From positions 203,979 to 267,978 of the forward strand of contig CH002017.1 in assembly GCA_000149265.1 (NCBI GenBank): a stretch of 64,000 nucleotides of DNA, read 5' to 3'. The stretch is from Ciona savignyi (taxonomy: Eukaryota > Chordata > Ascidiacea > Phlebobranchia > Cionidae). Position 1 is the stretch's first letter. Every line of letters starts with the position of its first letter. Of this stretch, positions 14,271 through 25,900 are shown piece after piece. A program made the translations under genes and the position numbers. The notes under the pieces were generated by a model. That model saw only the letters and a program-made list of their open reading frames with translations, made no database searches and was not told where the DNA came from.

Positions 14271-15788
14271 AACGTAGCTCAAAAGACATGCAGAGAATTC
14301 CAGCTACGATCCATGAACGTTTTTCGCTCGGACTACTTACTTATAAAGATTTCCTGGCCTTAAAACACCTTTGCCGCTAACGCCTTGTGGTTAAATGATT
14401 GCGATAAAACGGGGAGCCTCAAATATAGGATCAAGCATACGCGTTGGATAAATTGCTAACACCAGTATCTAAACCAACGGTGTTTTATTGGGATGCGGTA
14501 TAGTATTTCAGGGCTGTAAAAAGTATCCGTCCTGTCAACGCGCAATTCATATTCTTGTACCCTCTCCATTGCGATTTCCCCATTTTTCTTTATTTATATA
14601 AGTGTGCAATCACATTCGCCGTAAAGGGGATGTTAAGCGTTAAATTTAAAGCAATAAATTAACCGGCATAAGGTATAATTTAAGACGTAAAAGGGATTCC
14701 GAGGTATAGTTGATTTTTTGGCATCTAACAAATTGACAGTGTGTCAAGTGTCCGGAGGGCGTTCATGTAGTATTCTAGTCAACTAACCTAAATTTGTATA
14801 CGGTTCGGGGAAAATAAATCGGTCAATGTTAGGGTTGCTAGCCTCAAGCGATAAGGATTTTCTTTTAGTAAATGATTGCTTTGCGTATTGGACGTTTGAT
14901 TTGCGTGAATATGGTAATAAAAAGGAAAACATAATCATTATCATTTGCGTATACATAGTATTCTAAAAACTAATGAACTCTGATTAAAAAAGCTAATGTG
15001 AGTTTAATGGTTTCTGTCTGAATTATTTTTGAATTACGACTAGTTTGTTTCCAGTTTCTTCGATGAGGACACAGACGAACTTAAACCAATAAAAGAAATC
15101 AGTAAAAATATCCCGGGGCAGCAAAATTAGTCACAAAACGCATTGGATTGCATAGCGGTTTCGGGTGACGTAATTTTTAGGGCCAACCTTATACAAATGA
15201 GATAAAAATACCGAAATCTTTTTATAGCAGCGTTCCAGCGGACATGCCGAGGTGACGTAATCGAAACGTGATTTGGTATGCGTGGTTAATTGATCTACTG
15301 GTCGCACTTTCCATTGCATTCCAAAGTTATGTCGTCGGTTTACATTGATTATTTAACAGTGGGACGATAACTTGTCCCAAGTTGTAACAATTTCTCCTTT
15401 CCGATTACGCAATTGTGGCGTAACGCATCGGTCAGGACGTTCCAAAATGTGTTCAATTATTTCTTGCGCAATGTCTTCTCGAACGCATTTCGCGTCAATT
15501 GTGACGTACATGCAGATTTATCTCGTGGTAAATCGGTAAAATACACGATCTTGAAACGCATTCGATTACATTGATATGCATTAAGAGATTAGTCAAAGCA
15601 GTTTCGTTAGAGCGGAAACGAGCAAGTGATTGGACAGCGCTGCGTGCATGCCCGCTTTACAGCTGAGTCGGCATACGTCAGAGGGAGTATCCCCGAAAGT
15701 AATTTCCACACCAGACATGCGCGCATATTATTTTTTTATTTAAATTACCACAGTGTAATTTTTTCTCTTTTTCGCTTGCTGTTTAGTG

Positions 15789-15796
15789 TATATAAA
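15789..15796 (+). promoter_or_regulatory. TATA box of the IL-17 gene
   Basis: TATATAAA followed by a GC-richer stretch, 131-138 bases before the ATG at 15927. A start site near 15820 would give a 5'UTR of about 105 bases. Position and match are good; no transcript evidence. Confidence 0.55.
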
Positions 15797-15926
15797 TGCG
15801 GTGGCGTTTTACGGTCATCATTCAATCTAACTTCAATATAGAGACTAACTAAAAGGGTCTTACAGTTTAAATCGGTTTTCAATTGCATTAGAACTTAACC
15901 GTTAATAATCTAAGATACGGATCAAC

Positions 15927-17372
15927 ATGCACCGAAAATCAAGCAAAATGAACGTGTTCTTCGCAGTTGCATCTCTGTGCCTAATGGAATTGGTACAGTG
16001 TGGAACAGTTGTCAGCGACCTGCTGAAATACGAAATTGTGGATGGTTTGCCAAAGCTTATAAAGGAATCGGTGCCGACCTTGGAGCAAATAATGTAGGTT
16101 GTGTTTGTAGTGTGCTGAAATAGTCAAACCAAACAGTAATTTCGCTGTAATAATAAATAGCCCATATATATTCATGTATACCACCTTTAGTCCTTCCATG
16201 TGTGCCACTATACGTAGGATATAAAATACGTCAACTGAATCGATTGTCTTAGATGGCGATTGACCTAGGTTGTATAGTTATTGTTTCGCGAATAACTATT
16301 TAAGGATTTTTTGTCCTGAATGGGTATTTCCCTTATGGTAACTGATGCAAGGTCTCGTTTTAAATCCATTGTATTAGTATATTGTTAAATAGACAATGAA
16401 ATATTTTTACAATTTAAAGTACGGTACGTAGTGAAACCAAACATAATTAATGTTTTTAAATATGTTTGGTCTTTAAATTTTATAATAATTTTACTTTATC
16501 ACAGTTTGTAGTTAATGTACTGCTTTTTTTATTCATTGACCTTTATCTGCAGTGAACTGTGCGGCGACGACCAGCTCTGCGTTGAGTTCAATCACGACTA
16601 CGCCCGGATATTAAACGACACAGAATACGCCAAAAATTTTGACGTCATCGACGTGACCGACGGAACCCCGGTTCGAATCAATTCCAACTCTAGACAGAAG
16701 AGGTCGCTAGAGTGCCCGAGCGTGTTCAACAGAGCGAAGAGTCTTCGCGACGGTCGAGTCAGGTCCAGAAGCTTGTCGCCGTGGAAAATGGTCATCAACC
16801 GGGACAGAAGAAGGTGAGATTTTAAATAAATCTATGAACTTTTGATTTTATATTTTTGCGATCTTCAATTTACACCGATGGAAGTTGTAGCAGCAACTGA
16901 AATATCTGTGATTTGTCATTCATTTCTTGTCAAGATCTCGTCTGAAACAAACAAGTTAATGCATAGCCTGGCTTTGAAGCTACCGAGACCAATAATGGCT
17001 CTTTAACCCTTTACCAAACTAAAAACAACTGTATGACTGCGCTATGAAATCCCAAAATAAAATGTCGAGCGTCGCAATGACCAAACTGTCCTTTTAAACG
17101 TGAATTTCAGGATTAAAAAATTCGAGCATACTCACATACAGACATTTTCTTATATTTTACTTTACGCTTTCAGGTCCCCTGAGATTCTCCCAGACAGCGA
17201 ATGCCTGTGTCAGGGATGCTACAGCATGACCACGCTACAGTTGAATGAAAATCTGGCCAGCGTGCGAATCCCACTCAACGTTCCCGTGAAACGACTTAAC
17301 GCGAGGAACCGGTTGGTGAGGTCAGTTGCATTGACTCATGTTGGATGCCGATGCGATATTCCTATGTTCTGA
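15927..17372 (+). CDS. IL17: Interleukin-17 family cytokine (secreted)
   Basis: Three exons, 15927-16093, 16553-16813 and 17174-17372, join in frame to 208 residues. Residues 1-26 look like a signal peptide (a second Met at residue 8 gives a better one). A furin-type site RQKR ends at residue 106. The cytokine domain follows: RSLSPWKMVINRDRRR at 128-143, then PEILPDSECLCQGC, and the C-terminus VGCRCDIP at 199-206. Cys153, Cys158, Cys201 and Cys203 match the four conserved IL-17 cysteines. IL-17 proteins are secreted dimers that act through SEFIR-domain receptors in mucosal defence. The loop between the last two strands is short (RLNARNRLVRSVAL), lacking the extra Cys common in vertebrate members. 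A donor-like AGGTCAGT at about 17320 could give another 3' end, but unspliced reading gives a proper IL-17 tail. Ascidians have several IL-17 genes; which one this is cannot be told. Confidence 0.9.
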
Positions 17373-19961
17373 AGAAATCCCAAATAGTTTATCTGTTTTG
17401 ATACCCATCCAAAACCTCTTGTTTGTCATTAAACTTTTCCTATTTTTGATTTCCTATTTTATTTTTACATTATATTGTGACGGTGTTTTAATTATGTGCA
17501 GTATTGGCTTGACGACAAAATAATATATTTTCTGTTAAACGGTAAATGAACCCATTGCATAATCTCCTTTCACAAAAAGTTTAGTATAATTTCTGGCCCA
17601 TGCTTATTTGCCTTTTATTCTTATTTTTATCAACGCCTTACATTCGTAAACATTAGATTCGTACTAAACTGAGGTTGTATGTTTATATTTGGACCCATTT
17701 TTATACTAACTAATCGTTTTGCAACCGTCTTGCCAGACATAACTTCACTGTAAAATATTCTAAACCTCGACTGTGATCACGGGTACTTTCTTCACATATT
17801 TATTCCGCATTACCGAGTATTCTCATTTGTACCTTTGCCGTTATCAAAATACGTTTTACGCTTCATTTGTATCGTTCTTTTCTTCATATTTTTTTTTATA
17901 TTTTAATAAAATATGTGTTTACATTTTCGACTGTGTTCAATGAAAAATATATTCTCTATTGCTGCAAGTAGGCGGTAGAGAGCCAGACATTTTTAAACGT
18001 TCGCGTAATCGAACATAGACGCGACCGATTCACATGCAGTCAGTACATAAAAACGACAAAACTAGGGGGACCGGTTATGCTAGGGTTAAAAAGATATGAC
18101 ATAGAGAAAATATATGGAAAAAATAAAATTCCCAAAAAACGTTACAAAATCTTGAACATAACGTAAACAACTTCCCAAAGAACCTATTGCATACGGGTTC
18201 ATTTATGCCTTTTGCACACCTAAGCAATATTCTACAAACTTATATTCAAAGTTTGACTTAAAAAGCCTTTAAGTTGTGTATTTGTAAAGTTACTGTACTT
18301 CTTTTTGTAGCTAAATTAAAACTAAAATGATAAACTTTGAATCACAATGCATGGTTTTGTACGTTATTCTGAGAAAAACAGTAAGCAAATATATTTTAAA
18401 ACGTTTTCGAAAATACTTAATTATATTTTCAAATTTATCGATTGAAAATTGGAATAAACTACTTCCCAAAACGTCTCAAAATGAAAAAGAGTAATAATAT
18501 GGACTTTGGTTTGTTTTACTCAAATTTATAACCTTAATTTTTAAACTATTATATAAAGTATGACGTAGCTTACAGTGTGTGTGCATTGTGGCAAATTTGA
18601 GTTTTTAAAATAGTAAAACGCGTGTGCGACTCCTAGCCATCACCTGACCCTGAGCACGAGGTAATCTTCGGATTTCAGAACGCCATTTCCGTTACCCCAT
18701 CCCGAAATGAAAAAACAATCTCCATTTATGATTTAGCTCGTACCTACAATGGGATTAATGAAGATTATGAATCTTATCTCTCATGACTAAAAAATCGTGT
18801 TTTAAAACAGAAGACTTGATATTAATAATTGTCCACGCATTAAATAGATAGTTTGTTTGGCTTTTTTTCTATGAACGAAAAGCCTGTTGCAAAAATACCT
18901 GCAAAAAGCAAGTTTAATTTTATCATTTTAATAATTTTTCTGTTTCTTGTATTTTTCAGTGAACAACGGGAAATCTTTAAATTTTCCTTGGACAATTTCA
19001 ATTTTGTATATTTATCTGAAAACCAGCGGTTAAGACGGGTTAAGCGCATCCAATCGGAATATAGACGATAACCTGTAGTGCCGACGCTGCGTCAGCTTAA
19101 TGCGAATTTAGTCGGCGCTAGAACCCGAGCTAATGCAATTACCTTTCAAAATGGCGACAACTGAAGCATTATAGAGACGGCGTAGTTGGGTCCTGTTGCA
19201 CGGAAGAGAGGTTCGTTTTGGATCCAGCGGCTGTAGCTATTTTGACAGAAATATTTCGAAGATTAAAAATCATTTTAAGAAAAAAAAGGTTTTAAAACAG
19301 GATTTAAATATAGTTGCAGGTACTACTCAGTCGCGCCTAAAGTTTCTGAAAGTGTGAATAAAATAATAGAATGTTTTACAGCCGCTTTAAAATTCCGTAT
19401 GTCGCATTAAAGCAGTGTTTTTAATGAGAATACAAAACGCTTTAAAAAATAGAAACTGATGGAGTTTTATAATAAACGTAATTATTAAGCATTATTATGA
19501 AAACAAAAATATTTGTAGCAACAGATAACTAAGCATCAAAATAACATTAGTTTAGGCAGTTTGTCATATATTTTGTCAATTTGTTATTTTTTGTCAATTT
19601 GTACAATTATTTTTTTTGTCATATCACCAAGTGATTTAAATATAAAACCCTTCAAAAATACAAATTTGATTTTTTTCATAAAAAAATTAGTCATAAAAAA
19701 TAAGTATTTACGTATGTGATGACTTACGCTATAAAAGAAGCAAAAGTTATGGCGATATGTGTTGTATTAATGTCGCAAACGTTTTAATTGTTGAGATCCA
19801 AATTTACATGCGTAATCTATTTCTAAAAAATCCCGGACGATTTTTAATCAATTTTTCATCTATTTGTTAGAGAAACAAAAAAGATACGTTCATTCCTCAG
19901 TTGTTAACAAAATTCATCGTGTCGTAGTAATCGACAGCGTGTAGGAGAAATTCAGCTAAAG
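17373..19961. other. Intergenic region between IL-17 and Tbx20
   Basis: AT-rich. No exon supported on either strand; short open frames at 18853-19071 and 18840-19049 overlap each other and look random. It probably contains the 3' end of IL-17 and upstream control DNA of Tbx20, with no recognisable sites that I would defend. Confidence 0.5.
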
Positions 19962-22900
19962 ATGAGTCTGGAAAGCGATGAAACTCCGAATGCTATAGCG
20001 AAAATGTCGTCCCGAGCCAACGCGTTTTCCATCGAATCGTTGATTTCATGTGACAAACCAACCACGATTTGTGAAATTAAGGAAGAGGAAGCAGCTCCCA
20101 GGGACTTTCAAAAAGGTATAAAACATTTCAACAATAAAATGTTTGTTTTTGACAGTATGGCCGAACTACTTTCCATTTCCTACATATCGATTTTCCTCTG
20201 CGCTTTCTGGTTTCAATTTAAAATATTTTACCATTATTCAACCTTATTAATTGAAAAGCGGCAAAAATCAAGTACCGAGACCACACGGGCCATGGCGACG
20301 GGAAATCGGACCTCGAAAGCCCGCTGGAAACGATTATCGCGCCCGAAGAGTTGGCGCCGTCCACCAAACCAAGTCACCCGTCTCTAGTCGATTTGAAATG
20401 TGTATTAGAAACAAAAGATCTTTGGGCAAAGTTCCACGAACTCGGAACTGAAATGATTATAACGAAATCTGGAAGGTAATGGACATTGTAAACGTATGTA
20501 TTTTCTGGAGGCGATAAATGTACTGAATGATTTAACAAAACCATTATTCGAAATAGACCTTTCCAATCGTCGTTGTTGAAATATTAATTTATTTATTATC
20601 ATGTCATACTATTTTATATGAGAACAATTATACATTTATTGTCCTACTAAGAAATGAATTATAAAAGCAACAACCTGTACTAAAAAACGGCATGGATATT
20701 ACAACTATATTCCCAAACAAAGATTATGATTGCCCATTATTTGTTGAAAATAAAAACTCGATTATGTTTTCAAACGGAATGAACAACAATATTACGAAAT
20801 CTGAAGCATAGATGCATAATCAAAAATATTACACGTTAGTATTCCGGTACTTTTGCTAAAGGGTCGGTGCGGTGGTCTGACGATTTTGTGGAACTCTGAC
20901 TGTGGGTACGCGGTGGTCTGACGAATGTCTGTGTAATAACTATATATATTTGTTACCCTTACCCAGGTCGGATTTTTAAATTAAGACGTCCACCATTTTC
21001 TGCAACAATGTACCGCATAACTAATCAATGTACCGCAAAACTCACCCCTTTTTACCGACACAAGTATCGAACCCAAGATGGGGGACGTCACTTGGGCCGT
21101 TTATATATATATGAGTCGGTATATGTATCGGTCTTGCTAACCACTCGGCCACACGACCGTACACATAACTAAACCTCAATGTCAACCTGCAGACGGATGT
21201 TTCCCACTGTTCGAGTTTCGTTCTGCAAAGCTGATATCAATGAAAAGTACATGGTGGTCATGGACATAGTGCCCGTGGATAACAAGCGGTATAGATACGC
21301 CTACCACAGATCCAGTTGGTTGGTCGCCGGTACGTTATATCTGAATTGTATTAAAGAAACAAAATTTAAACACACGATTTAAGATAGTTTGTAAAAGGTT
21401 CATGTATTCTCCATGAGAATGACGACAAAGGAAACGGGCAATGCTTACCGTTACATTGCCAGAGATGCCGTAGTTTATTGTATATGACTATTGTTTTTTA
21501 TTGTTCAATCTGTTAATCCATCTATTAATCCATTTGCTTTTATTTTGGTTCAATCTATTAATCCGTTTGCTTGGGACGATAACCACTAACTTGACTAATT
21601 CAGGAAATTAGAGACTCGGTAGGCAGCTGGTTTCAATTTTACAACCCTTTATCTCAAAAACCAACAAGTTAAATGATGGTTCTATATGCGGCCGCACAAG
21701 AAAGCTTCTTACAGCAACAACCATCATATTAAACCTATTTTTTGTTCGAATCATCACTAATATCGACATGCTGGACATTACTTTAACGACACAGCGAGGG
21801 TTGATTGGTTGTACTTTAACCAATATCGGTACCAAATGCAACTTACTGTAATAGCATTCGTAACTGTATCGTGGACACGACTGTTTTGGCTAAATCAGTG
21901 ATAAATTCTCCAACACACTGGTTTACCAGGAAGAATCGTTTCAATATGAATAATATTCCTCCCGAGTTATTCGACAATATAAGGATTGAACGGGGATTCC
22001 CCTTTTAGGGTACAAATCACACATCCCCTCTTACCACTCGGTAACAACAATTTCAAAACCAATCCAACGCAGGAAAGGCAGACCCCCCACTTCAACCTCG
22101 ACTCTACGTGCATCCGGACTCACCGTTAGGAGGCGCTCAAGTGTGCAAGCAAATGTGCTCATTCGAGAAGCTGAAGCTTACCAACAACGAACTCGATCAA
22201 AATAGTCACGTGAGTTGAGGTGTTGGTCTATAGCGCAATGACCGTATAGAACTGTGTGGTTTAGCGAAGGAGTTTCAAAAACGAAACTGTATATATTTAG
22301 AAAACTGTATTTACCCAAAAACCAAATCTCTATTTTTCAACCCTTTCCTTAAAGTGTTTTACATTTAACACAGTTAACACCAAACATATGTAAACAATAA
22401 AAAAATACATCAAACGTTACACATTTACTTGTAAGTAATACAAAGTGATGTAGAAAGCCTTTAAATACTAATTAGAATAATAAATAACAAATAAAATAAT
22501 AAATGGCGGTTTATTAGAGGTGGCGTTTAATTAGAGGGTGGTGCTCTAGGAGGCGTTCAACTAGTTATTCTCCCCATCTCTCCAAACTGACCTCACAAAA
22601 ACGACTGCCGATATCCCTCCTTACATCGGCAACTTTTTCCCAACAAAAGAGCTAGCAGATGCACAATCAAGACCTTTATTTCAAACATTGGAAAATCACC
22701 ACCATTTCTATTCAGTAAAACACTTGTTAAAAAAACAATATATTTTTTTCGACTGGGAATGACTTATGGTGGGTACCACTCGTCACTTCCTGCCGCGCAT
22801 CGAGGTCTTAATTGGTTATACGCCATCTCTACATTTAACACTTCTTTTATATTTTTACGGCATTTAGCATTAAACCTTATTTAGTGGGCGGTTCTTTTCT

Positions 22901-25900
22901 ACAGAATAAGACAGCACAAATTTTTTAAGCGTGAAAACGTTTTCCTTTAAAAAAATGACTATCCACAGTACTTCCTTTTAAACATGATATATGCAATTTT
23001 CTGAGCTGAAATCGCTTTTGTGGGTGCAGCCATTTTATTTCGAACACATGGGATCAATGGGACGAAGAAAGGAGACGGTTTGCAGCTGTATCGTTAGAGT
23101 TTTCTAATAATTGCTTACTATCAGGTTATAGTCACACTAAGTTAGGTTACAATTACATCAATCTGCTGTTTACATTTGTATTCCGACGAGAGCTGTGACC
23201 AAGCACGACTGGCACCGGCGTTGGATATATTACATATTTATAAACCGTTCCGTCGAAATGCCTTGGCGGGTTGCGGAGATTAACGGGTTTATAACTATCA
23301 GTATTTATTATCTTGTATGCGTTCGACAGTGCACAACCGTTTAACTTTAAAGCTGTACTGACTCTTGTGTTACAACGGGAGCATGGTATGGTAGCAAAGA
23401 AGTAAGTACAATCAACAGATCTTGGAGTAGACAAGGCAGTATAGGAATCACCGAAGACAGTACAAATCCAGTTGCTATAAATGTGTGTGTAACCATATCA
23501 TGCTTCTGATAGGGCCGACCTTGAGCATAAGGTTTATCTATGTACGTCGATGTTAACGACTTAACACTTTACCCGACTCTGGCCTCGAACTCCCGCAACA
23601 TGATTAATTGCTTCCACTTATGCTTATCTTTATCTATATCAGGAAGAATGATCCCGTCTGTGATCTGTTGTCTCTTCGGAGCAACCAAAAAAACATGAAT
23701 ATCCTGTCCTATCGTAAAGCTTAGTATAGAATATATGTTCAGTAAAGTAACACAAAATGTATCTGTTGTGGCCAAGATGTATTGGAATCCTGCACTCCGT
23801 TGAATTGATGTTATAGGAACAAGGCGAATATGCAATTATGTATATCAGCGAAAGGCATGTCATGACTCATTGACCGTGGTATAAATATTAATTAACTTTT
23901 TTGTTCAGTTGCTTGATAAGTCATACTTTCGTTTTGTTTTTTAGGTATTAAGGTATTACTTTATGCTACTTTTATGTTTCTTTGTGATGCTGTGGTTATG
24001 CAGTGTGCGGCAATCGAAAAAAATCCTCGCTGCGCGTCTGTGTCATTAAAACCAACAATTTCACCGATAGAGAGTTTGTTAGTGACTCATTCCAATATGT
24101 TGTGTAAAGCAAAAACAGAAGGAAAATACGACACAGAAAACGTTACAATGTGCTCTTTAAAACAAATCAGGATCTGCCCGTAAAGCATTTTTCCAATTTT
24201 AAAGGTCCGCAATCAAATTTTTTTTTATAAAATTAAATATGAGAACATACTATAGTTTAAATAATATAATCTATCTTTCAGTTATGCTTTTGTCATAATT
24301 AAAAGGAATAAAAATCACCCCATATATTTTTGCAATAAGAAAGCAACTGTAATTAATTAATAAAATGGTGTAAATAACTAGTCTAAAAATTCGCGAGTCC
24401 CTGTTTTATCTTGCCGCCTTGTTCTAAATGTAGGCAACTGGTTAGAAATTGTGACGTCACAAAGTATTCGATTGTCAACGGCGGAGATAGCGGATGACAA
24501 ATGAGATGCTGTGTAACGAAGTTCAAGTATGGAATAAGTGACGCGGATGATCGATTGTTAAAAGCCCACTGACGTAATAATGCAATCTATTTGCTCATAA
24601 GGATACGAGATCAGCCCATTTAACATTGCAATATACGAATAACAAGAGGTTGTTACAATACTTGACAACCATGGTGTGCGTGGCAGTTGACGGCAAACCT
24701 GTCATGGGAATCATCCATAAACCATTCGAGTTTCGAGATTCTAAACGTAATCAAGGTAACCAGTGGTCTATTCAATGAAATAATGGAAATATTTAATATG
24801 TTTAGGAATCCAGTTACTAGTCTGTCTTTAAGTTAAATAGTCGAAAAGTGATTTACATATTTTACTATTTTTTTAGCTTATCTTAATGACACACAAAAAA
24901 GGGGATAGTACTTTTTAGGTACCTATGCCTAGCAGTAACTGTGTACCATAAAAACTGATTCAACGAATATTAATGCAAATTACAAATTTACTCCATTGCG
25001 CAGAATTTGGTCCGTCAAAAAAATCTAAGTGTTGTTGGTACACGACTAGCTATATCCATTCCTTACCGAGAGAGTTCACTTAGCAAGAGCTGATTCCACG
25101 CGCGTTGACGGAAACAGTCAGGGTTTTCCAATATGCACCCCTTGTATTCGTTCATAATGACTTAAATTGACTAAACAAAAGATTAAAAAATCAATATCAC
25201 CTCTCAGGTGAAACCGATTTGCTCAAAATTAAAATAAACCCATTTAATTTATTTTAGCAGCCGTGTCGAAAAATAGAAAAAAGTATTTCGACCGAACAAG
25301 GCATATATTTCCTTTTATGCACCGGCCTTGGCCCGTTGACACTTAAATTAATTTTTTGCCACTTTCGATCGATTGATATTGGTGACATGTTGGTGGTTGT
25401 ATAATTTACCATAATTTTTACCAAACGTTGCCACGGGTGCTTTAAGCCAGGTTGTTGGAACTAACTTTTCCTTTATTTTACCGACTTAGTTTGNNNNNNN
25501 NNNNNNNNNNNNNNNNNNNNNNNNNNNNNNNNNNNNNNNNNNNNNNNNNNNNNNNNNNNNNNNNNNNNNNNNNNNNNNNNNNNNNNNNNNNNNGAACTAA
25601 CTTTCTTTATTTTACCGACTATAGTTTGTTCTTATTATACGTTCTGGCAATTGGCATTCCAATATCCTTATAAAAAAATTATTTTATCTATATTCTTAAC
25701 ATATCCTTTTTAATAAATCTATACCAATAAACTTGTTTAACAAATTAAATAAAAATACACAAATTAAAAAATGAAAAATGAAATGCAACTACCTTACAAA
25801 CAGAAATTAACTAAAACACAAAAGAAAACAATTTTATATTCGTTTATTTAAAAGATTCACACTGGAAATTTACCGGTGAAAAACAAATATTCGGCAATTG

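Larger units (their letters stand above)
7048..15788. other. Long intergenic stretch between endophilin-B and IL-17
   Basis: No convincing exon was seen on either strand. The final endophilin-B exon was expected here and looked for without success. Contents recognised: SINE family A copies (7331-7580, 10363-10640), repeat D pieces (9765-9960, 10160-10355), a tRNA-like SINE B copy (11893-11990), SINE C (12003-12345) and a 120-bp tandem repeat (14053-14270). The last 700 bases before IL-17 carry several TGACGT motifs. Confidence 0.5.

Noticed and set aside
20870..20960. Repeated GCGGTGGTCTGACGA near 20875 and 20910 as a SINE copy
   Set aside because: Only a short direct repeat; too little of the SINE A block order remains to call an element.
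23153..23434. 93-codon minus-strand frame in Tbx20 intron 4
   Set aside because: Moderately GC-rich and open, but no domain, signal peptide or splice context; kept out for lack of support.
25452..25673. Open frame running through the N gap
   Set aside because: Most of it is unknown sequence.
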